DNA from: a virus | Length of the DNA stretch: 33,945 bases | Reading direction: 5' to 3' (one strand) | Virus record (IMG/VR): IMGVR_UViG_3300046411_000177 | Coordinates: 1 to 33,945 of that record | Shown here: piece after piece, positions 1 to 7,671 of the stretch | Numbering within the stretch: the stretch's first letter is position 1 | Layout: each line of letters opens with the position of its first letter | Position numbers and translations under genes: made by a program | The notes under the pieces: generated by a model | The model's database searches: none | Told to the model about the DNA's origin: nothing | Seen by the model: the letters and a program-made list of their open reading frames with translations, nothing else

Positions 1-374
1 AACGCTAGTCGTGCTTGACGCATGGTTACTACCAAAGACTCACGCTTGTCTGCTAGTTTTTTTGCTTCGTAAGCGTCGATCTGCTCTTGTACAGTAACTG
101 TGTTTCCTTCGTCATCCTCGTACTCAGTGAACATATCTTGCTCTGTCCATGCGTACACCCAATTGCCGTTGGCGTCTTGCTCTACACCGTTACGTACTAC
201 GACCTTGTAGTCACCAGAAGGATCTGGTTGAGGTGATGCTAGTACTGGATCAACGTTTAAGGCATCAAGGGTGCTTTCATTCCAGACTTTTGGAAAGCTC
301 ATATTTTTATTTTCAGCTTTCAGCTCAGAAACGGTTTTTACTTCACCGCTTGTTCGATTTCTGTATTCTGCCAT
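1..374 (-). CDS. Tail fibre assembly chaperone-like protein, version A (3' end cut by window edge)
   Basis: The reading frame starts at an ATG at 372-374, preceded by an AGGA ribosome site, eight bases after the stop of the large fibre gene, and runs off the left edge without a stop. The visible part is about 124 residues. The first ~87 residues are predicted to be shared with version B at the right end; the junction is DNA-identical over 112-238. After the shared TEQDMFTEYED segment, version A continues as a Lys/Glu-rich helix ending in MRQARLA. Small proteins of this type directly after fibre genes are usually fibre or tail assembly chaperones. That role is inferred from position and from the better-conserved C-terminus of version B. 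The frame is certain; the function is moderate. Confidence 0.65.
   Translation of the reverse strand, partial: MAEYRNRTSGEVKTVSELKAENKNMSFPKVWNESTLDALNVDPVLASPQPDPSGDYKVVVRNGVEQDANGNWVYAWTEQDMFTEYEDDEGNTVTVQEQIDAYEAKKLADKRESLVVTMRQARLA
112..238. repeat. 127-bp direct repeat, copy 1 (identical to window end)
   Basis: Bases 112-238 are identical to 33819-33945, the last 127 bases of the window. The bases just to the left differ between copies (G at 111, C at 33818). The repeat lies in frame inside the tail chaperone gene. An exact 127-base overlap matches a common maximum k-mer of short-read assemblers, which points to a circular or branched assembly graph rather than a biological terminal repeat. 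Confidence 0.95.
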
Positions 375-382
375 GTCAATTC

Positions 383-2389
383 CTATGCGATTGCGTAAAA
401 GAAATAAGTGCCACCAGACTTGTTCATTGAGGTATCGCTGTTATCTGTTGGTGCTGAGGATGTAATAGTAAACCCGCTAGAAATCGGGTCTATGTAGTCT
501 GTATTGGTTACTTGAGCCGCATAATTGTTTAAAAATAAATATGGGTCATTGCCAGCCACAATGCCTCGTAAAGAATCAAATAGAATCCAGAAACCAGCTT
601 GATCTACACGCTTAATTAGTACAAACCTAGCGCCAGCACTAAAACCACAATCAATATTTTGAGCCGACCCTGTTCCTGCATAAGTTCCTAGCTTTGAGAT
701 GCCGTCTGCTGATGCAAATAAATAAGCTATGTAGTTGTAACCCGAACCGTTTATTTCATTATTTTGACCGACCCTAAATTGAGTGGCTGTAGGAAGGTTT
801 GTCCAGAATTGATTTTGATTAATTGTGTTGTACTCGTTACTATCATTAAGCTGTAATCGGCCTGTAGTTCCTCCCCCTGTGGTAAAAACATTCCAGTGTT
901 CAGCGATATCCCTACCTTTAAACCAAATCATTTCAGGAACCACACCTAAGTTATGGTTAAACCAAGTAAAACTTCCTGTTCCCTTGTAACAAACAACATC
1001 AAAATAACCCGGCGCGCGTCTCCACATGTGGGACATTTTTCCTGAGTCTGTAGATGTATCGTTATCACGCCCGTTGTTGTAATCAAATACGAACGTTCCA
1101 GAAGCGCCTTCTACCTCTGTATTGTTAGTATTCATGCCCAGACCCTGCGTTAACCTAGCCCCAATCAATCTGTAAGCAGATGAACTTGGCTGAATACGTG
1201 TACCCATGTCCACTGGGAAGCCTGATCTATATCCCGGCTCTTTGCCGTCGCCAGTGCTTCCTAAAGTATCCATGGCAAACAAATCAGTAGCCGCAAACTC
1301 TGATGCTGGCTTGTGGGGTCTGCGGATAGCCATGTAGATGTATGACTTACCGGACAGATTTGTGTTGTTGGTGTCAGTAGCTATAAACCCTGACGATGTA
1401 AGGTCAAATTGATCTGCAGAGTATTCAGCGGCTGAAACATTAGGCCATAGGATAGCATCGTTGCCTCCGGTTACTATTCCGCGCATTGAATCTACCAATG
1501 GGGAGTAGTAGCCAGAATGAGAATACATTTTTACAAACAACCACTGAGGCTCAAAACCTACGTCTACTGTTACACCACTACTGCTTCCGTCACCCGTGTA
1601 ACTGCCGCACTTAATAATCGCTTCGTCGGAGTCTGTGCCAAAGTCTTGGGCATCATGGGCGAATAGATAGGCTACGTAGGTCTCGCCTGAGTCATTTGTT
1701 TGACCTGAGCTATTTTGCCTTAAAGAAAAATGTGTGGCTGTTTGATTGGCGTTTGTTTGAAAGCCAACATAGCCACCAAAGTCAGAAGTTGTATTTAAAA
1801 ACCCGGTTGAGGCCGCATAAATACTATCGTCAGGCACACTTCTATGCCACATAAACCAATTGTTAATTCCTGTGCCGGTCGTGTTTTTAACAATAATCAT
1901 CCCCGGCGCAGTACCTAAATTATGTGAAATTTCCCTCCACTGAGGTGAGCCTCCAGTTGTGTTACCAGTTCCCGTGTAGGTAACAATGTCAAAAAAACCC
2001 GGTTGCTTGCGGAATGTCCAAGAGACGTAATCGTAACCGTTATCGTTTGTCCAATACGGACCACCCGACCCAACTGTGTGACCGTTAGAATTGAACGCTG
2101 TTATAAGATTGGCGTTGGTTTGTTCTGCACTCGTTCCTTCTGCGGAGAGCCATTTAGTCTTGCCTCTTTCGGTATCTATTAGCGCGTGGCCAGTAGCTCC
2201 ACCAGAGGTATTTTCTCTAGCTTTTGTCCACACAAGACCACCCTTGCCATCAAGATCGATGCCGCTGGTTATCGTTTGTGATGTCCCATTACCCTCGTAG
2301 AGAAACGTAGAAAACACATCATCAACGTAAACAGGGCCACCACCAGCGTTACCAGCGGCGGCTTTTAGTAATTTGATTGCTGCACTCAT
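383..2389 (-). CDS. Large phage fibre / receptor-binding-like protein with duplicated domains
   Basis: A 668-residue protein, probably a tail fibre or spike component that contacts the host surface. It contains two kinds of repeated beta-rich unit. Type A has the pattern W-[RK]-x-P-G-[FY]-F-D-[IV]-V..HNLG..P-x-M-I ending in Y-[VI]-AYLFA (about residues 124-247 and 455-560). Type B has the pattern G-[ST]-Y-x-G-[TD]-G..GF.......D-S-[ML]-RGIV..SSGF (about 257-356 and 563-668, with a degenerate copy near 29-128). The order B-A-B-linker-A-B suggests internal duplication. Such domains are common in large fibre proteins of environmental phages. It overlaps the upstream fibre gene by four bases and precedes the chaperone gene, the usual fibre-chaperone order. 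Which receptor it binds cannot be told. Confidence 0.75.
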   Translation of the reverse strand: MSAAIKLLKAAAGNAGGGPVYVDDVFSTFLYEGNGTSQTITSGIDLDGKGGLVWTKARENTSGGATGHALIDTERGKTKWLSAEGTSAEQTNANLITAFNSNGHTVGSGGPYWTNDNGYDYVSWTFRKQPGFFDIVTYTGTGNTTGGSPQWREISHNLGTAPGMIIVKNTTGTGINNWFMWHRSVPDDSIYAASTGFLNTTSDFGGYVGFQTNANQTATHFSLRQNSSGQTNDSGETYVAYLFAHDAQDFGTDSDEAIIKCGSYTGDGSSSGVTVDVGFEPQWLFVKMYSHSGYYSPLVDSMRGIVTGGNDAILWPNVSAAEYSADQFDLTSSGFIATDTNNTNLSGKSYIYMAIRRPHKPASEFAATDLFAMDTLGSTGDGKEPGYRSGFPVDMGTRIQPSSSAYRLIGARLTQGLGMNTNNTEVEGASGTFVFDYNNGRDNDTSTDSGKMSHMWRRAPGYFDVVCYKGTGSFTWFNHNLGVVPEMIWFKGRDIAEHWNVFTTGGGTTGRLQLNDSNEYNTINQNQFWTNLPTATQFRVGQNNEINGSGYNYIAYLFASADGISKLGTYAGTGSAQNIDCGFSAGARFVLIKRVDQAGFWILFDSLRGIVAGNDPYLFLNNYAAQVTNTDYIDPISSGFTITSSAPTDNSDTSMNKSGGTYFFYAIA

Positions 2390-3294
2390 GCTAGTGCCTG
2401 TCCTGCAGTAAAGCCGTAGTAAGTCGTGCCACCGTCTCTAGTAAAAAACACAAAGACATCCACACCGTTGTTTGTTGCTGTTAGGGTCGGGGCTGTAGCC
2501 GCAGGCCAATCAACACTGGCAGGCCATGTGATTGTTCTAGCTGAAGAGTCTTGAATAACCTTTAAAACAAATACGCTGGCTGTGTTGTTTGCGCCGGGAT
2601 TACTAAATGTATAAGTTACATTCTCAGTGAGGTCATGCTCAAACACATTACCAAGCTGAAGGTTAATTGTTGCGGCATTAGAACTAGACGTTATTGTATT
2701 TACGTCATCTGTCGTTCCAGCATCAAAATTAACAACGCCATTAGCATCTGATGTGACAATAGCTGATGCCTGAGTAAGCCCTAAAGTGTCTGGCAGCTTC
2801 ACCGTATAGGTTGCTGCGGCACTATGCGCTGGGCCTTGAACAGTTACACCGTGGCTGTTGGACTCGCAGTTGAAGCGTATTGTGCCAGCGTTGGTATTTC
2901 CGTACAGCTCAGTAAAGCCTGTTCCGTTTGGGAACAATTGTATGTTTCCGTTTGTATCAGTTGACTTAACAGCATTACTGTCAATTTGAATGTTGTCGAC
3001 ATCTAGCTCACTAGCAATAATCTGGCCTGCTGCGCCGTAAATTACTGCCTTAGAGTTGACCACTGTGTCAGCTGTGCTGCCGTCTAACAGATTGACCTCT
3101 ACGGCTGTAGACGTTACCGCCGTGCCGCCGATCTTCCATGACCCCGCTGTTAGGTTAGGTTGTATCGCGGTAGTGCCGTCTAACAAGTCATCGACCGAGT
3201 CGAGGTTGGTATTGATCTTCGTTCCCCAGGTGTCGTCCGATGCGCCGACCTCGGGCTTAACCAAAGAAAATGTTGTGGTAGTTGTGTCGGCCAT
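2386..3294 (-). CDS. Tail fibre protein
   Basis: A 302-residue protein whose first 45 residues carry the typical fibre N-terminal pattern: a Thr-rich start, then [16 protein letters not shown] and a K-x-N-x-N-x-D-x-[IV]-D-D-L-L stretch. This pattern marks virion-attachment ends of many phage fibres. The rest is Thr/Ala/Asn-rich and predicted to be beta-structured, ending in a compact domain with Trp and Tyr residues (from about residue 240). It follows the repeat protein at 3297-3878 by two bases and overlaps the large fibre by four, so these genes are probably translated together. A structural fibre role is well supported; its place on the virion is not known. Confidence 0.8.
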   Translation of the reverse strand: MADTTTTTFSLVKPEVGASDDTWGTKINTNLDSVDDLLDGTTAIQPNLTAGSWKIGGTAVTSTAVEVNLLDGSTADTVVNSKAVIYGAAGQIIASELDVDNIQIDSNAVKSTDTNGNIQLFPNGTGFTELYGNTNAGTIRFNCESNSHGVTVQGPAHSAAATYTVKLPDTLGLTQASAIVTSDANGVVNFDAGTTDDVNTITSSSNAATINLQLGNVFEHDLTENVTYTFSNPGANNTASVFVLKVIQDSSARTITWPASVDWPAATAPTLTATNNGVDVFVFFTRDGGTTYYGFTAGQALA

Positions 3295-3296
3295 AG

Positions 3297-3878
3297 CTAT
3301 GCGCTCCTGCTTGGTGCCTCAGTCCATGTGTCTGACGGATCCGTTACCGGGATCCATTTATAACGCGCATCTTTCTGTGTGACCTCAGAGGTACAAGCCT
3401 CTGTTGCCTCAAATGGTCTAATGCGCAAGTATGTGATATTAGGCGCAACGGTTGGCGTTGCTGTAGCCGCCCCTGTCGCGCTGTAAAAACCTTGTGCCGC
3501 TGTTGTAACTGTTGGCGTAGCCGTTGACTGCCCTTGGTGAATGCGGACGCCCACGCTTGTAGTGGTAACTGTTGCAGTAGCGGTAGCGGCCCCAAAAGGG
3601 CGTACTCTTTCAGCATCTGCCTGCGAGACGACTGAGGTGACACTAACTGCAGCTGCGCCCTTATCAAGCGTTGATTGGCCGTACAGACCGCGTCCATATC
3701 TGCCAACGCCATATCCGTCTCGGAGGCGCTCGTCATACTCCTGCCCACCGTAAACATATTTGCCAACAGCTGTCGAGGTAACTGTAGCGGTCGCAACAGC
3801 TTGCCCAGTGATGACTTGGGGCAGTCCGTACTTGTATGCGCCGTAGCTACCTGTGCCATAGCCTGTTCGCAGTCCCAT
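3297..3878 (-). CDS. Repeat-containing structural protein with Gly-Tyr motifs and 20-residue beta repeats
   Basis: A 193-residue protein made almost wholly of repeats. Two Gly/Tyr segments (about residues 6-18 and 55-67) have the form GYGxGxYGxxxYG. Four 20-residue units of the form G-x-x-[TV]-A-T-x-T-V-T begin at residues 25, 96, 116 and 136, the last three back to back, and a degenerate unit begins near 74. The units predict short beta strands and suggest an elongated fibre or head/tail decoration. It lies between the collar-like gene and the fibre gene with gaps of two bases, so it is almost certainly a virion component. The exact role is unknown. A similar Gly-Tyr motif occurs in the tail protein at 32096-33577. 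Confidence 0.65.
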   Translation of the reverse strand: MGLRTGYGTGSYGAYKYGLPQVITGQAVATATVTSTAVGKYVYGGQEYDERLRDGYGVGRYGRGLYGQSTLDKGAAAVSVTSVVSQADAERVRPFGAATATATVTTTSVGVRIHQGQSTATPTVTTAAQGFYSATGAATATPTVAPNITYLRIRPFEATEACTSEVTQKDARYKWIPVTDPSDTWTEAPSRSA

Positions 3879-3880
3879 AA

Positions 3881-4264
3881 TTAATTCAGCGTGATATCTA
3901 GATCACCTGTTGGTATGCGGAATACGTCACCCGTTGCGATTACTTTAGACGTTGTCAGTGCTGCATGTACTAACATGTTGCCGCTGCTGCTGGCGTCCAT
4001 GACACCAATGTGCGTAATCGTTCCCCAGCTCGAGGTACAAGCGGGAAACTCTACCGCCGCACTGTTCGTGCCTGTATCGCCTGACACGCTAAACGTCACA
4101 GCTGTTCGGGCATAACTGCCACCCGTCACCTCAGTGCCAGCCGCGCCTGTTTCCGTTGGATCGCTCGTAAACAACGCGATGTACCAATTAGTCGGCCTCG
4201 TAACGCTTGTTGTGGTTAACGCAAACTGCAAGACGGTTGTCTCAAAAGCATTAGTGAATGACAT
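3881..4264 (-). CDS. Phage tail fibre / collar-type structural protein
   Basis: A 127-residue protein with the pattern N-W-Y-I-A-L-F-T-S-D-P near residue 27, a central GSYARTAV stretch, and a C-terminal I-T-H-I-G-[VI]-M-D-A segment. This combination is typical of small beta-sandwich phage proteins annotated as tail fibre or head-fibre-like. There are no cysteines, signal peptide or membrane segments. Its start overlaps the stop of the adaptor gene by one base, which suggests coupled translation. Its place right after the head-tail adaptor and before fibre genes supports a virion role, perhaps at the head-tail junction or the base of the fibre. Confidence 0.65.
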   Translation of the reverse strand: MSFTNAFETTVLQFALTTTSVTRPTNWYIALFTSDPTETGAAGTEVTGGSYARTAVTFSVSGDTGTNSAAVEFPACTSSWGTITHIGVMDASSSGNMLVHAALTTSKVIATGDVFRIPTGDLDITLN

Positions 4265-4881
4265 CAGTAACTCCTGATTTGTAACTTTAGACCTGTGCCT
4301 GCATTGCGAATGCGTTGGCTTTCATTGTTGATAGAATTTATGGCGTTCGAGTATACCACAGCCCAAACTTGCACCCTTTGGTCATCTTTGAGGTAGGGCG
4401 CTGATTGCGTCAACGCACCATAAAGATAAACATCTGGGTGAGAGGTCATAAGCCAGTTTGTGGTCGTGGTGTCTGACAGAGACGGGATGTCCTGGTAATA
4501 CAACAGCTCTGTGGAGTATGTGGTATCAGGCGTTGGGTACACCTCAAACGTGTCGCCACTGATAGCATAATAACGCGGCTTGCCCGTTGCGCTGTTTTCA
4601 TTACGGTAACGCAACATGTCCGACAGGCTCACCAAGTCAATGGCCGTGCTCTTGTCGTCGTTATGATGGAATCTTATAGATTCTAAGAAGTCAGCAGGAA
4701 ACTCAGAGTGCCGGGTATCAACCTCGCCCTCAGAGCGTTGCATCATTTTGTAGTGCCGAATCTCACGCTTAAACTGTGCTTCTGCCAGCTTAATAAAGTC
4801 GGGAATGACGGCAGTAAGGTCGTCGCGGTTCAAAAAGTCTGCAATAGACGCTTTTAAGTCGCTATACGTTGCGAGTGCCAT
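4264..4881 (-). CDS. Head-tail adaptor (connector) protein
   Basis: A 205-residue protein resembling the adaptor that docks under the portal ring in short-tailed and SU10-like phages. The N-terminal part (about 1-60) is helical with Y-S-D-L-K-A-S-I-A-D-F-L-N-R-D-D-L and an F-I-K-L-A-E-A-Q-F-[KR]-R-E-[IL]-R segment, a hallmark of this family. The middle holds P-A-D-F-L-E-S-I-R and Y-Y-A-I-S-G-D-T-F-E-V-Y-P strands. The C-terminus (from about 140) is helical and has the pattern HPDVYLYGALTQSAPYLKDD seen in these proteins. It starts three bases after the stop of the upstream basic protein. The family assignment is strong; the role follows from the family. Confidence 0.85.
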   Translation of the reverse strand: MALATYSDLKASIADFLNRDDLTAVIPDFIKLAEAQFKREIRHYKMMQRSEGEVDTRHSEFPADFLESIRFHHNDDKSTAIDLVSLSDMLRYRNENSATGKPRYYAISGDTFEVYPTPDTTYSTELLYYQDIPSLSDTTTTNWLMTSHPDVYLYGALTQSAPYLKDDQRVQVWAVVYSNAINSINNESQRIRNAGTGLKLQIRSY

Positions 4882-4884
4882 GGG

Positions 4885-5070
4885 CTACCTCTTCTTGCGC
4901 TTCTTTGGCTTCTTAGCGGTCTTTGCCGCCGCCTTAAACGCTGCTGCGGTCGGCGCGCCTTTTGCGCCTGGCTTTCTCATCCGCTCTGGCGTTTCTCCCC
5001 GCGCCTTCTGCGCCTTAATTCGTCGGCGTTTGGCTTGAATATTGGCATAAAGACCGCGCTTACTTGCCAT
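4885..5070 (-). CDS. Small Lys/Arg-rich conserved phage protein
   Basis: A 61-residue, extremely basic protein beginning MASKRGLYANIQAKRRRIKA and containing R-M-R-K-P-G-[AS]-K-G-A-P-T-A-x-A-F near the middle. I recognise this pattern as a small protein recurring in environmental phages, without an assigned function. Its ATG lies inside the end of the 21-residue gene upstream, so the two overlap by 11 bases in different frames. With the neighbouring basic genes it could bind nucleic acid or neutralise DNA charge during packaging, but this is inference from composition and position between terminase and adaptor. Confidence 0.75.
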   Translation of the reverse strand: MASKRGLYANIQAKRRRIKAQKARGETPERMRKPGAKGAPTAAAFKAAAKTAKKPKKRKKR

Positions 5071-5125
5071 AGCCTTTTCCCTTGCCTTTTTTCTTCTTCT
5101 TACCTTTATGAGTACCCGGCATCAT
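5060..5125 (-). CDS. 21-residue Lys-rich microprotein
   Basis: A very short frame, ATG at 5123-5125 and TAA at 5060-5062, encoding 21 residues of which nine are Lys and six are Gly. Its start overlaps the stop of the upstream basic gene as ATGA, and its end overlaps the start of the downstream basic gene. This positioning in a tight chain, and the same Lys/Gly composition as both neighbours, argue that it is translated. A second ATG follows immediately (5120-5122) and may be the true start. The function is unknown. Confidence 0.5.
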   Translation of the reverse strand: MMPGTHKGKKKKKGKGKGYGK

Positions 5126-5301
5126 TTCCACCCCTTTCTAGCTTTCGCTTTCGCTGACTTCGATAGCTTGCCAAAATGCACAAGCGGCTTACTGTTGCTG
5201 TTGTGCCGTGCGCCAGAATGCATTTCGCCGTTTGGCATTTTATGCATTCCGCCTTTATGTTCAGTGCCGTTCTTGAAGTAGTGCTTCACACCTTTTGGCA
5301 T
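5122..5301 (-). CDS. Small basic conserved phage protein
   Basis: A 59-residue protein beginning MPKGVKHYFKNGTEHKGGMH and rich in Lys, His and Gly. The ATG at 5299-5301 is chosen because an AGGAGG site lies about six bases upstream and because it overlaps the stop of the previous gene as ATGA; a longer frame upstream exists but lacks such a site. The N-terminal pattern (G-x-x-H-K-G-x-x-H-K-M-P-[ND]-G) recurs in small proteins of environmental phages near the terminase and structural genes. The function is unknown; a nucleic-acid or virion-associated role is possible. Confidence 0.7.
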   Translation of the reverse strand: MPKGVKHYFKNGTEHKGGMHKMPNGEMHSGARHNSNSKPLVHFGKLSKSAKAKARKGWK

Positions 5302-5537
5302 CACTTCCTCCTCGACTTTGCGCCAGAGCATTTCCAGCGTTTACGTGACAAGTTATTTGGCGTGTTGGGGTCGTTTTGTTTTTTCTTCGATAGGCGTTTC
5401 TTTATCCCCAGGCTGCGCGCGCAATAACTGTCGCCCTTTTTTGTCCCAGGCTTTACCTTTGCACCCTTCAAGCCGTAACTGACCTTCTTGCCAGTTGACG
5501 TCTTTTTAACTCTAGCCTTGCCTTTGGCTGGCTTCAT
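5301..5537 (-). CDS. DUF6321-like small basic protein
   Basis: A 78-residue basic protein with the pattern G-D-S-Y-C-A-R-S near residue 35 and P-N-T-P-N-N-L-S-R-K-R-W-K-C-[SG]-G near the C-terminus. That combination matches a family of small phage proteins I know as DUF6321. Two cysteines flank a Lys/Arg-rich linker, so a small metal site or disulfide is conceivable. It overlaps both neighbours by ATGA-type junctions. The biochemical function is not established; its location just downstream of terminase suggests packaging or virion assembly. Confidence 0.7.
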   Translation of the reverse strand: MKPAKGKARVKKTSTGKKVSYGLKGAKVKPGTKKGDSYCARSLGIKKRLSKKKQNDPNTPNNLSRKRWKCSGAKSRRK

Positions 5538-5992
5538 TCCCCGATTATACCTTGTTCGCGTCTATCGGCCATCTTTTGGGTTTTCTGCCTAGCGTATTCT
5601 AAAGCCATGTCTATTAACTGTGAGCTAGGTACTCTTTGCCCTGTAAATGCGTCAATGCCTGCTACGTTTTCGTAAAAGTCCTGTATTGAGTCACCAGGTC
5701 GATCTGCATAATCTTTATATTGATATGCCCGCGCCATCTCTTTTGCTACTTTTGGCGATATGCCTTCTCTAGCGGCCCAATCGTATCCACCGGCAAAATT
5801 AACCGCTATATCTAACAAGCCTCGATCTATTCTTTCGCCTAGCTCTGGATTTTCCCGCCTCATCCTTTTCGCCATAGCCTCGGGAAAAGCAATGTGTTCC
5901 ATTGCGTCTACTGGGTTTGCTAACACAGTCATTAAGTTGTGATCCTTGATTCTTTGCAGCAAACCATAATTTTTAAAAGGATCGTCCGCCAT
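5534..5992 (-). CDS. Unknown phage protein downstream of large terminase
   Basis: A 152-residue, mainly helical and charged protein that I do not recognise. Visible features are a long N-terminal helix region, an A-V-N-F-A-G-G-Y-D-W-A segment near residue 63, and a Gln/Lys/Arg-rich C-terminal helix. There is no signal peptide, membrane segment or cysteine pair. It starts 14 bases after terL ends and overlaps the next basic gene by four bases, so it belongs to the packaging/structural operon. It could be a packaging accessory or an internal head protein; neither is shown by the sequence. Confidence 0.6.
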   Translation of the reverse strand: MADDPFKNYGLLQRIKDHNLMTVLANPVDAMEHIAFPEAMAKRMRRENPELGERIDRGLLDIAVNFAGGYDWAAREGISPKVAKEMARAYQYKDYADRPGDSIQDFYENVAGIDAFTGQRVPSSQLIDMALEYARQKTQKMADRREQGIIGE

Positions 5993-6005
5993 GCCTAATT
6001 ATACC

Positions 6006-7298
6006 TTACGCTAGACCCTGAATGTTCCTTCGTATAGGCTCGCCCCAGCTTGACGATACAGGGCGATAACCGACTGCTAAGTATCTCATAGCATCGGCTC
6101 CGTGTGACGACCAATCGTGCTTTGGTTTGCCGCGCCATGCCTTACCGACGTCATCCCAATCTCGGCGGTAATTCATCAACGCATTGATGCCCCGGTCGCA
6201 CTTTTCCTTGTCAAACCAGGCCATAGGGATAGTAGAGCGCACTTGCTGTATGCCGTCCTCGATGCCCATCATGGGGCATATCTCTATGTTAAAAAGACCA
6301 AGAGACTGCAATACCTCGTAACGTGACTTACCCGTGCCTAGCTCTTTGACCCTGACGTCATGCGGCAAAATATGTGACTGATAGTGATAACCCTTTTCCT
6401 GCAGCACCTTTGCGTAATGATCTAATGCGTAGCCACTGGCTTCGTAATAATCAATGAGGCGCACTTCCTTGCCAACGTATTGTGCAAACCAAATGGCAGT
6501 GCTGTCGTCCATTCCCAAGTCCCACGCCGTTACAACGCCGACATTGCGGTCGTATGGCACATTAGAAATACGCTCCTCATCACGCGCCTCTGCCATCTCT
6601 ACCGCGTAATATGCGCCCTCTCGATAGGTCAGGAAGCCGCCTTCCCAGATATGGTCGTAGGTTTCTGGACGCAGCTTGAGGTCTTGGCGGCGCTCTCTTT
6701 CAAGAACAACCGGGAAGTAGGGGTTATCGCGCCAGTTGATTTCCGCAATCTTACAGTACTCTGGCGGGATGTCTCGGAACCTTTGATGCGTAGCAGATTG
6801 GCTTGACTCTGGGTTGTAGCTGACCCAAACCTCAGAGTCCTCTTCGCGCACTGTAGGGATTAATTTGTCGTATGCGTCCCTGCTGACTGTTTCTGCCTCG
6901 TCAATCCAACAGAGCAAAATACGAGACTTAGATTTAATACTGTCCAGATTACGCCGTAAACCGCTAAAGGTGAATTCGATGTTGCGGTCTTTAGAGCGAA
7001 TAAAACGCTCACCAATCTCATAATAGTCTTCCAGCCAATCATATGCGCGAATAGCCCCCTCAATCTCCGTAAAGCTAGATTCTGCGAGGCTGTTCATATA
7101 CTCCCGGGCGCAGAGTATCTGCCCTTGCCTACCCTCCTGGCCCCATATATAGCCGCGTACAGCAGCCATTGTTGCGAACGACCTTGACTTACCTGATCCA
7201 CGCCCACCATACGCAACACGATACCGCGCCTCACCGTTAAATAGGTTGACCAGCTTTGGCGGTAACTCAATGGTTCGGGTATTCGGGCTCGTCGTCAT
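6006..7298 (-). CDS. terL: Terminase large subunit
   Basis: A 430-residue DNA-packaging motor and nuclease. The ATPase domain has a Walker A motif GGRGSGKS at residues 31-38 and a Walker B ILLCWIDEAE at 127-136, ending in the catalytic Glu. The C-terminal RNase H-like nuclease domain shows acidic candidates in TAWDLGMDD (about D260, D264), LPHDVR (D314) and HGADAMRY (D402). The length fits the PBSX/Sf6-type terminase group, which often packages by headful; that mechanism would explain a circular assembly. It overlaps terS by 32 bases. Identification is secure; the packaging mode is inferred. Confidence 0.96.
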   Translation of the reverse strand: MTTSPNTRTIELPPKLVNLFNGEARYRVAYGGRGSGKSRSFATMAAVRGYIWGQEGRQGQILCAREYMNSLAESSFTEIEGAIRAYDWLEDYYEIGERFIRSKDRNIEFTFSGLRRNLDSIKSKSRILLCWIDEAETVSRDAYDKLIPTVREEDSEVWVSYNPESSQSATHQRFRDIPPEYCKIAEINWRDNPYFPVVLERERRQDLKLRPETYDHIWEGGFLTYREGAYYAVEMAEARDEERISNVPYDRNVGVVTAWDLGMDDSTAIWFAQYVGKEVRLIDYYEASGYALDHYAKVLQEKGYHYQSHILPHDVRVKELGTGKSRYEVLQSLGLFNIEICPMMGIEDGIQQVRSTIPMAWFDKEKCDRGINALMNYRRDWDDVGKAWRGKPKHDWSSHGADAMRYLAVGYRPVSSSWGEPIRRNIQGLA

Positions 7299-7671
7299 CT
7301 ACATAATGCTCATGATCAGGTAGCTTTGCAGTTAGCTCAATGCGTGTAGGCGGCGCTTCTACTGGGTCAGGCGCTGTTTCTTTCCAGCCGCCCCTAGTCT
7401 TTAGGAAAAAGATCTGCGCTGTCGTATTGCCCTCTGTTGCGCTACGCAATAACGATTGTGCCACTGTACCCACAGCCTTTGCGCATCCCCTTTTATATGC
7501 GGCAGAAACCTCTTCGTCGCGGGCCATCACCTCTCGAAATGTGCGCGTAGGAATACCCAGGTAATCGCACAGCTGAGTTTGATTTAAAACAGCAGCTAGC
7601 TTTTCCACTTCAATTATCTGGTCTGCGCTCAGCTCTGTGCGCGGCCTACCGCCCTTGTTACTATCACTCAT
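7267..7671 (-). CDS. terS: Terminase small subunit
   Basis: A 134-residue protein that should recognise phage DNA and recruit TerL. The N-terminal part is a helix-turn-helix (about residues 15-55) containing Q-T-Q-L-C-D-Y-L-G-I-P-T-R-T-F-R. Next comes a helical oligomerisation region with A-Q-S-L-L-R-S-A-T-E-G-N-T-T-A-Q-I-F-F-L-K-T-R-G-G-W, a characteristic end of small terminases. The acidic C-terminal tail could contact TerL. It overlaps the methyltransferase gene by eight bases and terL by 32. A pac site, if present, may lie in or near this gene, but none could be picked out. Confidence 0.9.
   Translation of the reverse strand: MSDSNKGGRPRTELSADQIIEVEKLAAVLNQTQLCDYLGIPTRTFREVMARDEEVSAAYKRGCAKAVGTVAQSLLRSATEGNTTAQIFFLKTRGGWKETAPDPVEAPPTRIELTAKLPDHEHYVDDDEPEYPNH

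Noticed and set aside
3344-3859. 171-residue minus-strand ORF in another frame of the repeat protein
   Set aside because: Repeats in 3297-3878 open a second frame; only the longer frame has the Gly-Tyr and beta repeats and fits the tight spacing with both neighbours.
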